The notes beneath the pieces were generated by a model, which worked only from the letters and a program-made list of their open reading frames with translations, was not told the DNA's origin and did not search any database. DNA of 64,000 nucleotides from JBOGUF01 sp050696075. Its GTDB lineage: Bacteria; Chloroflexota; Chloroflexia; Thermomicrobiales; UBA6265. Location: NCBI GenBank assembly GCA_050696075.1, contig JBOGUF010000142.1, positions 124,001 to 188,000 on the forward strand, read 5' to 3'. Below, one piece after another: positions 44,014 through 53,301 of the stretch; within the stretch, counting starts at the first letter, position 1, and each line of letters starts with the position of its first letter. Both the position numbers and the translations under genes were made by a program.

Positions 44014-45351
44014 TCACTCGCCTTCCTTGCGTCCTCGGAAGCTCATGCGAATTGGGTTACCCACAAACCCGTAAATCTCTCGCAGCTCATTCTCGAGGTA
44101 GCGTCGATACGAGAAGTGGAGTTGCTGGGGGTCGTTGCAAAAGATGACGAAGGTTGGAGGTGATACGTCCGCCTGGGTCGCGTAGAAGAATTTGATCCAC
44201 TTGCCCGGCTTGCTCGGCGGGGGATGCTTCGCCACGGCCTCGCGAATCAGTCGATTGAGCCCGGCGGTCGGCACGCGCTTCTGCCGCTCGTCGACGACCA
44301 TGAGCGCGGTTTCAAGCACCTGATGAACCCGTTGCCCAAACTTGGCGGAGATGAAGACCAGCGGCGCGTACGGCATGAATTTGAGGTCCTCGCGCGCCTT
44401 TGCACGGTACTCGTCCATCGTCTCCGAGTTTTTCTCGATCAAATCCCACTTGTTGACGACGACGACGATGCCCTTTTTCTGATCTTCCACATATCCGGCA
44501 ATATGCAGGTCCTGCGCCGTGAATCCCTCGGTCGCGTCGACCAGCAGCAAGACCACGTCGGACCGATCAATGGCGCGCATCGACCGCAGCACGCTGTAGC
44601 GTTCAATTCCCGCCTCTACCCGGCCACGGCGGCGGATTCCGGCAGTATCGATCAGCGTCAGCGGCAAGCCTGCCCAGGAGAGCTGGGTATCGAGCGTGTC
44701 GCGAGTCGTCCCTGGCACGTCGCTGACGATCGACCGCTCCTGACCGAGCAGTGCATTGAGCAGGCGGCTCTTGCCGACGTTTGGTCGGCCGACTAGGGCG
44801 ATGTTCGGCCCTTCCGTCTCAGGCTCTTCCTCGAATTCGGGAAACGATTCGACGATGCGATCAAGTAAATCTCCAGTACCAGAGCCATGGTACGCCGAAA
44901 TCGCATAGGGTTCGCCGAGACCAAGATTGTAGAACTCCACCGAATTCTCACGGCGTTCAAGGCTGTCGGCTTTGTTGACGACCAGTATCGTCGGCTTGTC
45001 GGCCCGCCGCATCAGTTCCGCGACTTCAAAGTCGCCCGCGGTAATGCCGGCCTTGCTATCGACCAGAAACAAGATGACGTCGGCTTCATCGATGGCGAGC
45101 CGCGCTTGGTCGCGGGTATGGCGCGCGATTTCCGTTTGCGACGATGCGAGGATTTCCTCGTCATCTTGCAAGCCGGCGGTGTCGATGACGGTGAAGTCAA
45201 CTCCGCCCCAGTCAGCATTGCCGTAGACGCGGTCGCGTGTCGTCCCGGGAATGTCCTCGACGATCGCCTGCCGTTCGCCGACGAGCCGGTTGAAGAGGGT
45301 GGACTTCCCGACGTTTGGGCGCCCTACGATAGCAACGATCGGACGTGTCAC
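44014..45351 (-). CDS. der: Ribosome biogenesis GTPase Der (EngA)
   Basis: A 445-aa protein with two tandem Era-like GTPase domains and a C-terminal KH-like domain, needed for 50S assembly. First domain: VGRPNVGKSTLFNRLVG, DIPGTTRDRVYG, DTAGLQ, NKAD. Second: VGRPNVGKSRLLNALLG, DVPGTTRDTLDTQ, DTAGIRRRGRV, NKWDLI. The KH domain begins near NRLIREAVAKHPPPSKPGK. GTG start at 45351. The leader carries an inverted repeat at 45434-45452 below a TATACT at 45469-45464. Confidence 0.97.
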   Translation of the reverse strand: MTRPIVAIVGRPNVGKSTLFNRLVGERQAIVEDIPGTTRDRVYGNADWGGVDFTVIDTAGLQDDEEILASSQTEIARHTRDQARLAIDEADVILFLVDSKAGITAGDFEVAELMRRADKPTILVVNKADSLERRENSVEFYNLGLGEPYAISAYHGSGTGDLLDRIVESFPEFEEEPETEGPNIALVGRPNVGKSRLLNALLGQERSIVSDVPGTTRDTLDTQLSWAGLPLTLIDTAGIRRRGRVEAGIERYSVLRSMRAIDRSDVVLLLVDATEGFTAQDLHIAGYVEDQKKGIVVVVNKWDLIEKNSETMDEYRAKAREDLKFMPYAPLVFISAKFGQRVHQVLETALMVVDERQKRVPTAGLNRLIREAVAKHPPPSKPGKWIKFFYATQADVSPPTFVIFCNDPQQLHFSYRRYLENELREIYGFVGNPIRMSFRGRKEGE

Positions 45352-45433
45352 GTTTTGTCGGCCGCTTTCTGTCTACCGCGATTCCGGCGAGTACGCGACC
45401 CGCTCCTTCGCAATGCTGAATGGCACCAAGAAG

Positions 45434-45469
45434 CGCCCACCTAGGTTGGGCGGGCGGCGTTGGAGTATA
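45434..45469 (-). promoter_or_regulatory. der -10 element and inverted repeat
   Basis: TATACT on the minus strand (45469-45464), followed a few bases into the predicted transcript by CGCCCA/TGGGCG arms around a CCTAGG core (45452-45434). Operator or leader hairpin. Confidence 0.45.
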
Positions 45470-45515
45470 GCAGACGAACAAAGCAGTGCTGCCATCTGAC
45501 TGATCCTCGGAGTGG

Positions 45516-46853
45516 TTAGGAGAGCGCCGCGACGAGCCGGTCAATGCTCTCTTTGCCGTTGAGCTCGGTCGCGCACAGGAGCAGGTGGTGGTCGAGACTG
45601 GCATCCACTACGGCGAGATCGAGTCCGCCTATGATACCGGAGGCAGCCAAGCGCTCATTGGCCCACGCCGCGGGCTTCGGCGTTTGCACCACAAACTCAT
45701 GGAAGAACGGCGCGCCGAGTGCGGTCCTGTAGCCGAGAAGGGACGAGATGCGATCGGCCAAGTAGTGAGCATTTTGGAAGCAACGCTCAGCAACCTCTCG
45801 GAAACCGGCTGGACCAAGGGTCGCCATATAAACGGTGGCAGCGGTTGCCATCAGCCCCTGGTTGGTGCAGATGTTACTGGTCGCTTTTTCTCGCCGGATG
45901 TGTTGCTCGCGGGTCTGCAACGTCAGAACGAATCCGCGTTTGCCCTCTGCATCGCTCGTAAGCCCAGCCAACCGTCCTGGCATCTGGCGCACGTACGACT
46001 GGCGTGTCGCCAACAGCCCAACATATGGTCCGCCGAAGCTCTGCGCGACGCCAAGCGCCTGCCCCTCACCTGCAACAACATCCGCGCCGAGTTCGCCCGG
46101 AGAGCGAAGGAGGCCAAGCGGCACCGGGTACGCACAGACGACAAGTGCGCCACCGGCGTCATGTGCGGCAACCGCGAGGCTCGCGACATCCTCAATTCCA
46201 CCAAAGAAGCTCGGATATTGAACGACAAGAGAGGCCAAATCGTCGCCGAGATGGGGCAGCACGTCTTCGACGCGCGTCACGAAACCTTCGGCCGGAATCG
46301 GCAGCTCGACAAGGTCAACTGCCAAACCAACGGTGTAGGTTCGCAGAACCTCGCGGTAACTCGGATGAACGGTACCCGCGACGACGATCCGGCGCCGCTT
46401 GCGAGAAGCCGATACCGGAATCAACGCGCCTTCCGCCAGTGCTGTCGCTCCGTCGTACATCGACGCGTTCGCGACCTCCATGCCATAGAGCGCCGCGACC
46501 ATCGATTGAAACTCGTAAATGACTTGTAACGTGCCCTGAGACACTTCTGGTTGGTACGGTGTGTACGCCGTGTAAAACTCGCCGCGCGATAGGATCTGTC
46601 CAACCGTCGCCGGAATAAAATGGCTATAAGAACCCGCCCCGAGGAAGGTATCGCCGTCCGCCGACGACCGATTCGCGGTGGCCAAGGATTGAAGTCGAGA
46701 TGCGGCTTCCATTTCGGTTAGCGCCGGCGGTAGGTTCAAGGCAGGAAAGCGGATGTCAGGCGGCACCGGCTCGAAAAGTCCGTCGATCGAGAATACGCCG
46801 ATCGCTTCGAGCATCGCCTGGCGATCTTCCGCGGTATGGGGATTGAACGTCAT
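45516..46853 (-). CDS. gcvPA: Glycine dehydrogenase (decarboxylating) subunit 1
   Basis: A 445-aa N-terminal half of P-protein, which with GcvPB decarboxylates glycine and passes aminomethyl to GcvH. GAGSYSHFIPATVGQILSRG, YTPYQPEVSQGTLQVIYEFQ, NASMYDGATALAEGAL and TSNICTNQGLMATAATVYMA are typical. The PLP lysine is on the other subunit (GcvPB), which is not in this window: the next gene downstream is der. ATG at 46853 has AAAGGA about 12 bases upstream. It is third in gcvT-gcvH-gcvPA. Confidence 0.94.
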   Translation of the reverse strand: MTFNPHTAEDRQAMLEAIGVFSIDGLFEPVPPDIRFPALNLPPALTEMEAASRLQSLATANRSSADGDTFLGAGSYSHFIPATVGQILSRGEFYTAYTPYQPEVSQGTLQVIYEFQSMVAALYGMEVANASMYDGATALAEGALIPVSASRKRRRIVVAGTVHPSYREVLRTYTVGLAVDLVELPIPAEGFVTRVEDVLPHLGDDLASLVVQYPSFFGGIEDVASLAVAAHDAGGALVVCAYPVPLGLLRSPGELGADVVAGEGQALGVAQSFGGPYVGLLATRQSYVRQMPGRLAGLTSDAEGKRGFVLTLQTREQHIRREKATSNICTNQGLMATAATVYMATLGPAGFREVAERCFQNAHYLADRISSLLGYRTALGAPFFHEFVVQTPKPAAWANERLAASGIIGGLDLAVVDASLDHHLLLCATELNGKESIDRLVAALS

Positions 46854-46906
46854 CGAGCGTGTCGTTCCTTTACTAGTTGAACGGTCGAACCGCGCTGGGG
46901 ATGGAA

Positions 46907-47299
46907 TCAATGTCCCGACGCCGACTCCGCGTAGGTGCTATAGGCGTCCGGCGCCAGCAACGCCTCGACCTGTGCCGGTTCGGCCAAGCGAATCTTGATC
47001 AGCCAGGCGCGATCGTACGGCGACGAGTTGACAATGTCCGGCGAATCGACAACCGCTTCGTTTCGCTCGACGACCTCGCCGTCGACCGGCGCATAGATGT
47101 CGGACGCTGCCTTGACCGATTCGACGATGCCGAACGGTTCCGATTGCGTCAGGGAGTCGCCGACGTCGGGTAGTTCGAGATAGGTGATATCGCCCAACTC
47201 GTTCTGGGCAAAATCGGTCAAGCCGATGGTGGCGACGTCGCCGTCGAGTCGTAGCCACTCGTGGGTCTTCGTATAGCGGAGATCGTCCGGTGCGGCCAT
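46907..47299 (-). CDS. gcvH: Glycine cleavage system H protein
   Basis: A 130-aa lipoyl carrier protein. TKTHEWLRLDGDVATIGLTD opens the family fold, and the lipoylated lysine is in FGIVESVKAASDIYAPV. RBS AGGAAG before the ATG. Slightly longer at the N-terminus than average. It shuttles the aminomethyl group between GcvP and GcvT. Confidence 0.96.
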   Translation of the reverse strand: MAAPDDLRYTKTHEWLRLDGDVATIGLTDFAQNELGDITYLELPDVGDSLTQSEPFGIVESVKAASDIYAPVDGEVVERNEAVVDSPDIVNSSPYDRAWLIKIRLAEPAQVEALLAPDAYSTYAESASGH

Positions 47300-47323
47300 C
47301 GCGCTTCCTTCCTGTCTGCCGCG

Positions 47324-48475
47324 TTAGCGCGGCCGCTTGTAAAACGGCGTCTTGACCTGAACGGCGGGGACCGGCTGGCCACGCACAACCACGTCGAGGG
47401 GCTTGTCGACGCCGGCGAACTCCCGCTCAATCAGCGCCAGCCCAATATTGTGCCCGAACGTCGGCGAGAAGGCGCCACTGGTCACGAACCCCACGTTTCT
47501 ACCGTCGACCTCGACATCGTAGTGGGATCGCGGAGCGCCCGATCGCTCCACCGTCTCGAATCCAACCAACCGCCGCGGGACGCCGGCCTCCTTCATCGCG
47601 GCAATCTGGTCGCGTCCGACAAAATCGCCCTTGTCGAGTTTGACCGCCCACCCGAGCCCGGCTTCGAGCGGACTGATGTCGTCCGCTAGCTCGTTGCCAT
47701 AGAGCGGCATCCGTGCTTCGAGTCGCAATGTGTCACGTGCACCTAAGCCGACAGGAACCAACCCATCCACTTCTCCGACTTCTAAGAGCGCATCCCAAAC
47801 TTCAGCAATTCTGTCAATGTGGGTGTAGATCTCGAAACCGTCCTCGCCTGTGTATCCGGTGCGGGCGATCGACGCGGGCACTCCCGATACCACGGCATCT
47901 GTCCAATGAAAGTCCTCGATGGCGTCCAGGTCCGCGGTAGTAACACGACGCACGATTGACGTCGCCCCCGGTCCCTGTATAGCGATCATTCCGGTCTGAG
48001 GGGATATGTCGTTAACCGTCACGTCAAGCTCCGCGCACTGCGCACGCTGACGCTCCAGCCATGCCACGTCTTTATCGTGATTGGCCGCGTTGATGACGAC
48101 CATGTACCCGACGCCGTTCGGCCGCAGGTAGACGATGATGTCGTCGATGACGCCGCCATGTTCATTTGGCAACATCGAGTACTGGGCTTGACCCGGTTGC
48201 AAAACCCCGACGTCGTTGGTCGTGACACTTTGCAAGAACGGCAATGCGTCTGGGCCCCGCACTTCCAACTGCCCCATGTGGCCAAGATCAAAAAGCCCGG
48301 CCGCTGAACGAACCGCGCGATGCTCGGCCAGGACGCCTTGGTACTGCACGGGCATGGTCCAGCCGGCAAACGGCACCATGCGTGCCCCGAGCGCGACGTG
48401 CCGACCGTACAGCGGCGTTCGTTGCTCCATCGCCGACACATCGCCCGGTCCGCTGCCGCTGTTCAGTTCCGTCAC
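47324..48475 (-). CDS. gcvT: Aminomethyltransferase (glycine cleavage T protein)
   Basis: A 383-aa folate-dependent enzyme that moves the aminomethyl carbon to tetrahydrofolate and releases ammonia. MVPFAGWTMPVQYQGVLAEH, FDLGHMGQLEVRGPDAL, ARTGYTGEDGFEIYTH and GLGARDTLRLEARMPLYGNE are signature stretches. GTG at 48475 has GGAG five bases before it. First of the gcvT-gcvH-gcvPA run. Confidence 0.95.
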   Translation of the reverse strand: MTELNSGSGPGDVSAMEQRTPLYGRHVALGARMVPFAGWTMPVQYQGVLAEHRAVRSAAGLFDLGHMGQLEVRGPDALPFLQSVTTNDVGVLQPGQAQYSMLPNEHGGVIDDIIVYLRPNGVGYMVVINAANHDKDVAWLERQRAQCAELDVTVNDISPQTGMIAIQGPGATSIVRRVTTADLDAIEDFHWTDAVVSGVPASIARTGYTGEDGFEIYTHIDRIAEVWDALLEVGEVDGLVPVGLGARDTLRLEARMPLYGNELADDISPLEAGLGWAVKLDKGDFVGRDQIAAMKEAGVPRRLVGFETVERSGAPRSHYDVEVDGRNVGFVTSGAFSPTFGHNIGLALIEREFAGVDKPLDVVVRGQPVPAVQVKTPFYKRPR

Positions 48476-48572
48476 AAGTACTCCTGCGATGAAGCTGTGT
48501 CATTGGCCCAGCGGATTTTAGGCAGGCTCCGATACCGGCGTCAACCGAGCGCACGCGACCCCGTGCGGACCT

Positions 48573-49973
48573 CTATCCCTGCTCTAACACCAGTTTGTCG
48601 ATTTCAAGCTGAACGGGCACGGGGTAGTTCCCGGTGAGACAACCGGTGCAGAAGCCAGATCGAGGTGAATCGATAGCACGCACTAAGCCATCGAGCGACA
48701 AATATCCGATGCTGTCGGCGCCGATGAATGCCCCGATCTCCGGTACAGTCATGCGCGCGGCAATCAATTCGTCTCGCCGCGCGAGATCGACGCCGAGGTA
48801 GCATGGCCACAACATCGGCGGCGCATGGACGCGCATGTGGACTTCCGCCGCGCCAGCGCTTTTGAGCAGTTTGACAATCGGCCGGCTCGTCGTACCCCGC
48901 ACGATGGTGTCGTCAACCAGGACGACCCGCTTGCCTTCGAGCACCTCCGGCAACGCATTGAACTTCAACGAAACGCCAATCTCGCGCAGCCGCTGATCCG
49001 GTTGTATAAAGGTGCGTCCAATGTACCGATTCTTAATCAGCCCTTCGGCGTAGGGAATACCCGAGGCGCGCGCATACCCGATGGCCGCGGGCGTCGCCGA
49101 GTCGGGCAGACCGACCACAATGTCCGCATCCGCCGGTTGCTCCCGCGCGAGTTGCTCTCCCATGCGCTGGCGAAGTAGATGCAGGCGTTTGCCCTGGATC
49201 AAGCTGTCCGGCCGAGCAAAGTAGATGAGCTCGAAGAGGCAGAGCGCGGGACCGCGCTCATCGCTTCCGGGGTAGGATCGGATGCCCTCGTTGTCAATTT
49301 CGACGATTTCGCCTGGGGCCACTTCTCGCTCAAACTCGGCGCCTATGGTCATAAGCGCGCAGCTCTCGGAAGTCACCACCCAGTGTTCGCCAAGGCGACC
49401 AATGCAGAGTGGTCGAACGCCCAGCGGGTCTCGCACCGCGAGCAACCGGTCCGGTGTCATTATCGCGAGACTGTACGCGCCGATCATCCGCCCCATCGCT
49501 CGGCGAACCTTGGTGACGATGTCGTCTCCCGGGCTAATCGCGATCAGGCGCGTGAGGATCTCGCTGTCAGTCGTCGTCTCGAAGTGCTCCTCTTGCTCTT
49601 CGAGTTCACGACGGAGATGGACGAAGTTGGTCAAATTCCCATTGTGCGCCACCGCGATAGGACCAATCGGACTCTCGGTCACCATCGGCCCAGCATTGCG
49701 GATACTGCTCCGACCAGCGGTCGAGTAACGCGCATGACCGACGGCAATGTGGCCCGGCAACAGTTGCAAATCTGTTTCGTTGAATGCTTGATTGACGAGT
49801 CCAAGGTGCGTTCGAATGGCGATTCGGCGACCATCCGACGTGGCAATGCCGGCGCTTTCCTGCCCGCGATGTTGCAACGCATAGAGGCCAAAAAACGTAA
49901 GCCGGGCGACATCCTCGCCGGGGGCGAAGATTCCGAAGACGCCGCATTCTTCTCGCGGCTTGTCATCCAGCAT
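48573..49973 (-). CDS. purF: Amidophosphoribosyltransferase
   Basis: A 466-aa enzyme of the first committed purine step (PRPP plus glutamine to phosphoribosylamine). A short propeptide (MLDDKPREE) precedes the nucleophile Cys10 in CGVFGIF, so N-terminal processing is expected. The PRPP loop is VVLVDDTIVRGTTSRPI. Cysteines in ALCLFELIYFARP, WPCYLGVD and FCTGCLTG match the [4Fe-4S] type of PurF, as in Bacillus. RBS GGGGGG before the ATG. It is separated from purL by 66 bases with its own probable promoter. Confidence 0.96.
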   Translation of the reverse strand: MLDDKPREECGVFGIFAPGEDVARLTFFGLYALQHRGQESAGIATSDGRRIAIRTHLGLVNQAFNETDLQLLPGHIAVGHARYSTAGRSSIRNAGPMVTESPIGPIAVAHNGNLTNFVHLRRELEEQEEHFETTTDSEILTRLIAISPGDDIVTKVRRAMGRMIGAYSLAIMTPDRLLAVRDPLGVRPLCIGRLGEHWVVTSESCALMTIGAEFEREVAPGEIVEIDNEGIRSYPGSDERGPALCLFELIYFARPDSLIQGKRLHLLRQRMGEQLAREQPADADIVVGLPDSATPAAIGYARASGIPYAEGLIKNRYIGRTFIQPDQRLREIGVSLKFNALPEVLEGKRVVLVDDTIVRGTTSRPIVKLLKSAGAAEVHMRVHAPPMLWPCYLGVDLARRDELIAARMTVPEIGAFIGADSIGYLSLDGLVRAIDSPRSGFCTGCLTGNYPVPVQLEIDKLVLEQG

Positions 49974-50008
49974 ACGTCCCCCCGGTGAATATCTTCTTCA
50001 TTGAGCCC

Positions 50009-50039
50009 AGTGTACCATTTCGGATGTGTTCGTTCACAA
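50009..50039 (-). promoter_or_regulatory. Possible internal promoter for purF
   Basis: On the minus strand TTGTGA (50039-50034), 19 bases, then TGG-TACACT (-10 at 50014-50009), an extended -10. The spacer is long, so the TGn may matter more than the -35. Confidence 0.4.
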
Positions 50040-52307
50040 TTATGACGAGACAATCAGTGCGGATTCGTAGGCGGCGACCGCTTCCGAAAGCTCCAATCGG
50101 CCATGATTGCTCAGCGTGATCGTCTTGCCTCCGACGTCACCGAGATGGACGCAATCGATGGCAGGAGTTGCCTCGGCGCACCGCCGTTCGACGTCGGCCA
50201 CGGTTGTCTTTCCGCAGGCGACAATGATCCGGGATGGCGCCTCTCCAAACCACAACTCGTCGAATCGTCCCCATGAATCCGGCGGAGGAATCCCGTCGAC
50301 AGTGACGCCGCATTCGGAGCGGATTGCCATTTCAGCCAGCGCGACGGCCAATCCTCCGTCGGCACAGTCGTGGGCGGTGGTTGCCAATCCGTCTTGGATC
50401 ACGCCGATGATTAGCCGCTGAACGGCTAGCTCTCGTTCGAGGTCGAGCGCGGGTGGGCTGCCGGCAGTTAGGCCATGCAACCGCGCGAGGTACTCGCTTC
50501 CCCCTAAGACCGGGAAGGCGCCGCCAACGAGGAGCACCTGATCTCCGGCTTGCCACAACATGGTCGCATGGCGACGCACATCTTCGAGCACGCCGACCGC
50601 GCCGACCGTCGGCGTCGGCATCACCGGACCCGCCGCGCTTTCGTTATAGAGACTAACGTTGCCACTGACTACTGGTACGCCCAGGGCCTCACAGGCTGCC
50701 GCCATTCCCCTTGTTGCTTGCTCCAACTGGAAATATCCGGCAGGCTTCTCCGGATTGCCGAAGTTCAGGCAGTTCGTGATCGCAAGCGGTTGCGCGCCGG
50801 CGCAGGCGACATTTCGCGTCGCCTCGGCGACCGCGTGTCGCGCGCCGAGCTCAGGGTCCAACCAGCAGTACCGAGAATTACAATCGATGGCGACGGCGAT
50901 GCCGCGGTCGGATCCTTTGATCCGCAACACCGCCGCGTCACCTTCGCCCGGCGCGACGACGGTGTTCGTCAAGATCGTCGAATCGTACCGCTCGTAGACA
51001 GTGCGTCGACTGCCGATGTTGGGAGAGGCGAGTAGCGCGCGCAGCACTTCCGCCACGCTACCTGGCCCGTCGCCCGTCGTGACATCCCCAATAGACGAGA
51101 GATCAGCCGCTCGTGCCTCGCGGACTGCTTCTGACTCGACGCTCTCGCGGATGTACACCGGACACTCGTCGGTAAAGAGTCGAGCGGGAACCTCAGCCAC
51201 CGTTTCACCGGCGTCGAGCACGCGCACAAATCCGTCGTCGGTCACATGCCCAATCGCGCTGGCGTGCAGCGACCATCGCTCGACGACCGCCTGGACTCTT
51301 TCGACTCCGTCCGGGCGCACCACCAGCAGCATGCGCTCCTGGCTCTCGCTCAGCATCACTTCGTAGGGCGTCAAATGATCGGCGCGACGCGGAACCAAGG
51401 CGACATCGATCTCGGCGCCAACCTCGCCGCGGCTGGCGCACTCGACCGTCGAGCTCGTGAGTCCCGCCGCGCCGAGGTCTTGCATGGCGACTACGTCGTC
51501 ACTTTCGAGCAATTCGAGGCACGCTTCGAGCAACAGTTTTTCAAGGAACGGATTGCCGACTTGAATCACACCGCGGTGCGAGGCTTCGGGGTCATCAACT
51601 GAGGCAAAGGTTGCCCCATGTACTCCGTCTCGGCCGGTATCGGCGCCAACTAGCATGATGACGTTGCCGGGTCCACTGGCGCGTGCGCGCATGATCGAAT
51701 CGTGGCGGGTGACGCCGACGCACATCGCGTTCACGAGCGGGTTTCCGTTAAACGACGGATCGAAGAAGAGCTCGCCGCCAACCGTCGGAATGCCAAGGCA
51801 ATTGCCATACCCGCCGATGCCGCCGACCACGTTGTCAAACAGATATCGGTTTCTCGCCTCGTCGAGCGGACCGAAACGTAGGGCATCGAGGATGGCGACC
51901 GGGCGTGCGCCCATGGTGAAAATGTCGCGGACGATGCCACCGACACCCGTAGCCGCGCCCTGGTACGGCTCGACCGCGCTGGGATGGTTATGCGATTCGA
52001 CTTTGAAGACGACGGCTAGGCCCTCACCGATGTCGATCGCCCCGGCATTCTCGCCCGGACCTTGCAAGACCCAAGGCGCGGAGGTCGGCAGCGTTTTCAG
52101 AAGCGGCCGCGAATGCTTATAGCCGCAGTGTTCGCTCCACATCGCGCCAAACATCCCGAGTTCGACGGGAGTCGGTTCCCGACCGAGCTTGGCGACGAGC
52201 AGCGCATACTCGTCGTCAGACAAGGCGACTTCGCGCCACTGACCAGGAGCGATCGCCGCGGGCAAGGCCCCTTTTGTCGCTGCCGTTCCAGATGGTGACT
52301 TCTTCAT
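50040..52307 (-). CDS. purL: Phosphoribosylformylglycinamidine synthase, large subunit (short PurL)
   Basis: A 755-aa ATP-dependent synthetase subunit of the three-part PurL-PurS-PurQ complex. GMFGAMWSEHCGYKHSRPLL, VVFKVESHNHPSAVEPYQGA and GGIVRDIFTMGARP are diagnostic; the length is that of the small form without fused glutaminase. Its ATG overlaps the purQ stop as ATGA, which fixes the start at 52307 rather than 52376. Confidence 0.97.
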   Translation of the reverse strand: MKKSPSGTAATKGALPAAIAPGQWREVALSDDEYALLVAKLGREPTPVELGMFGAMWSEHCGYKHSRPLLKTLPTSAPWVLQGPGENAGAIDIGEGLAVVFKVESHNHPSAVEPYQGAATGVGGIVRDIFTMGARPVAILDALRFGPLDEARNRYLFDNVVGGIGGYGNCLGIPTVGGELFFDPSFNGNPLVNAMCVGVTRHDSIMRARASGPGNVIMLVGADTGRDGVHGATFASVDDPEASHRGVIQVGNPFLEKLLLEACLELLESDDVVAMQDLGAAGLTSSTVECASRGEVGAEIDVALVPRRADHLTPYEVMLSESQERMLLVVRPDGVERVQAVVERWSLHASAIGHVTDDGFVRVLDAGETVAEVPARLFTDECPVYIRESVESEAVREARAADLSSIGDVTTGDGPGSVAEVLRALLASPNIGSRRTVYERYDSTILTNTVVAPGEGDAAVLRIKGSDRGIAVAIDCNSRYCWLDPELGARHAVAEATRNVACAGAQPLAITNCLNFGNPEKPAGYFQLEQATRGMAAACEALGVPVVSGNVSLYNESAAGPVMPTPTVGAVGVLEDVRRHATMLWQAGDQVLLVGGAFPVLGGSEYLARLHGLTAGSPPALDLERELAVQRLIIGVIQDGLATTAHDCADGGLAVALAEMAIRSECGVTVDGIPPPDSWGRFDELWFGEAPSRIIVACGKTTVADVERRCAEATPAIDCVHLGDVGGKTITLSNHGRLELSEAVAAYESALIVSS

Positions 52308-53008
52308 GCAGAGACACTCAGCACGGCGAGTGCCGCGCGAAGCAACCGCAACCCATCGGTCCCGCCGACGATACAATTCGCCGCGCGCTCAGGATGCGGC
52401 ATGAGGCCGACGACGTTCCGCGATTCGTTACAGATTGCGGCGATCGACGCAACTGACCCGTTGGCATTTGCCTCAGCTGAAACGCCTCCGCCAGCGTCGC
52501 AATAGCGCGCGACAACTTGATGGTTCTCTTCCAGCCGATCGAGCGTCGCGTCATCGGCGTAGTACATACCCTCGCCGTGGGCAACCGGCAATCGCAGGAT
52601 CGTTCCTTCGGCAACGTCCGCGGTCCAGGCGGTATCCGACCGTTCAATGCGCACGTGCGTCCAATGACTATGAAAGCGAAGGGTTCTGTTTCGCAACAGC
52701 GCGCCTGGGAGCAGATGGGATTCTGTCAAGACTTGGAAACCGTTGCAAATGCCAAGCACCGGGCCGCCGCGTTCGGCAAACTCTCGCAGTGCGCCCATCG
52801 CCGGCGCAAACCGCGCAATCGCCCCACAGCGCAGATAGTCGCCGTAGGAAAAACCGCCGGGCAGCACCAGCACGGCGAATTCCGCGAGGTCGGTCTCACG
52901 GTAGTCCACCAGACGCGCTGGTACACCCAGCTCGTGTTGAAACGCGTAGAGCGCGTCGTGATCACCGTTGCTACCGGGGAACGAAATCACGCCGACGCGG
53001 ACAGTCAT
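52304..53008 (-). CDS. purQ: Phosphoribosylformylglycinamidine synthase, glutaminase subunit
   Basis: A 234-aa class I glutamine amidotransferase supplying ammonia to PurL. GVISFPGSNGDHDALYAFQ opens the fold. The triad is Cys in VLGICNGFQVL and His-Glu in GLMPHPERA. ATG at 53008 lies two bases after the purS stop with AAGGAG upstream; the frame open to 53092 overlaps purS and is rejected. Confidence 0.96.
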   Translation of the reverse strand: MTVRVGVISFPGSNGDHDALYAFQHELGVPARLVDYRETDLAEFAVLVLPGGFSYGDYLRCGAIARFAPAMGALREFAERGGPVLGICNGFQVLTESHLLPGALLRNRTLRFHSHWTHVRIERSDTAWTADVAEGTILRLPVAHGEGMYYADDATLDRLEENHQVVARYCDAGGGVSAEANANGSVASIAAICNESRNVVGLMPHPERAANCIVGGTDGLRLLRAALAVLSVSA

Positions 53009-53010
53009 GC

Positions 53011-53301
53011 TCACTCCTTCGCGTCGCGTTCCTCCGACGTCACCGATACGTGATACGACTCGATGACCGGGTTCGCGAGCAGTTGCTCGCACATTCTGCC
53101 GACCGCGGATTGCGCCGACGCTTCATCGGGCGCGTCGATTGTCAAGCGTAGTACCCGCCCGGCCCGTACATGGCCGACCGCGGCGTGTCCAAGAGAGTGG
53201 AGCCCGCCGAGGATGGCTTCTCCTTCGGGGTCGTTGACGCCCTGTTTGGGGAGCACGATCACTTCGGCCTGCCACGTCGTCAGCACTTCAGGTACGTTCA
53301 C
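53011..53301 (-). CDS. purS: Phosphoribosylformylglycinamidine synthase subunit PurS
   Basis: A 96-aa small subunit that bridges PurL and PurQ. AEVIVLPKQGVNDPEGEAI and the end MCEQLLANPVIESYHVSV are typical. GTG at 53301 overlaps the purC stop as GTGA and has GGAGG about ten bases upstream; a TTG at 53310 is too close to that site. Confidence 0.92.
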   Translation of the reverse strand: MNVPEVLTTWQAEVIVLPKQGVNDPEGEAILGGLHSLGHAAVGHVRAGRVLRLTIDAPDEASAQSAVGRMCEQLLANPVIESYHVSVTSEERDAKE

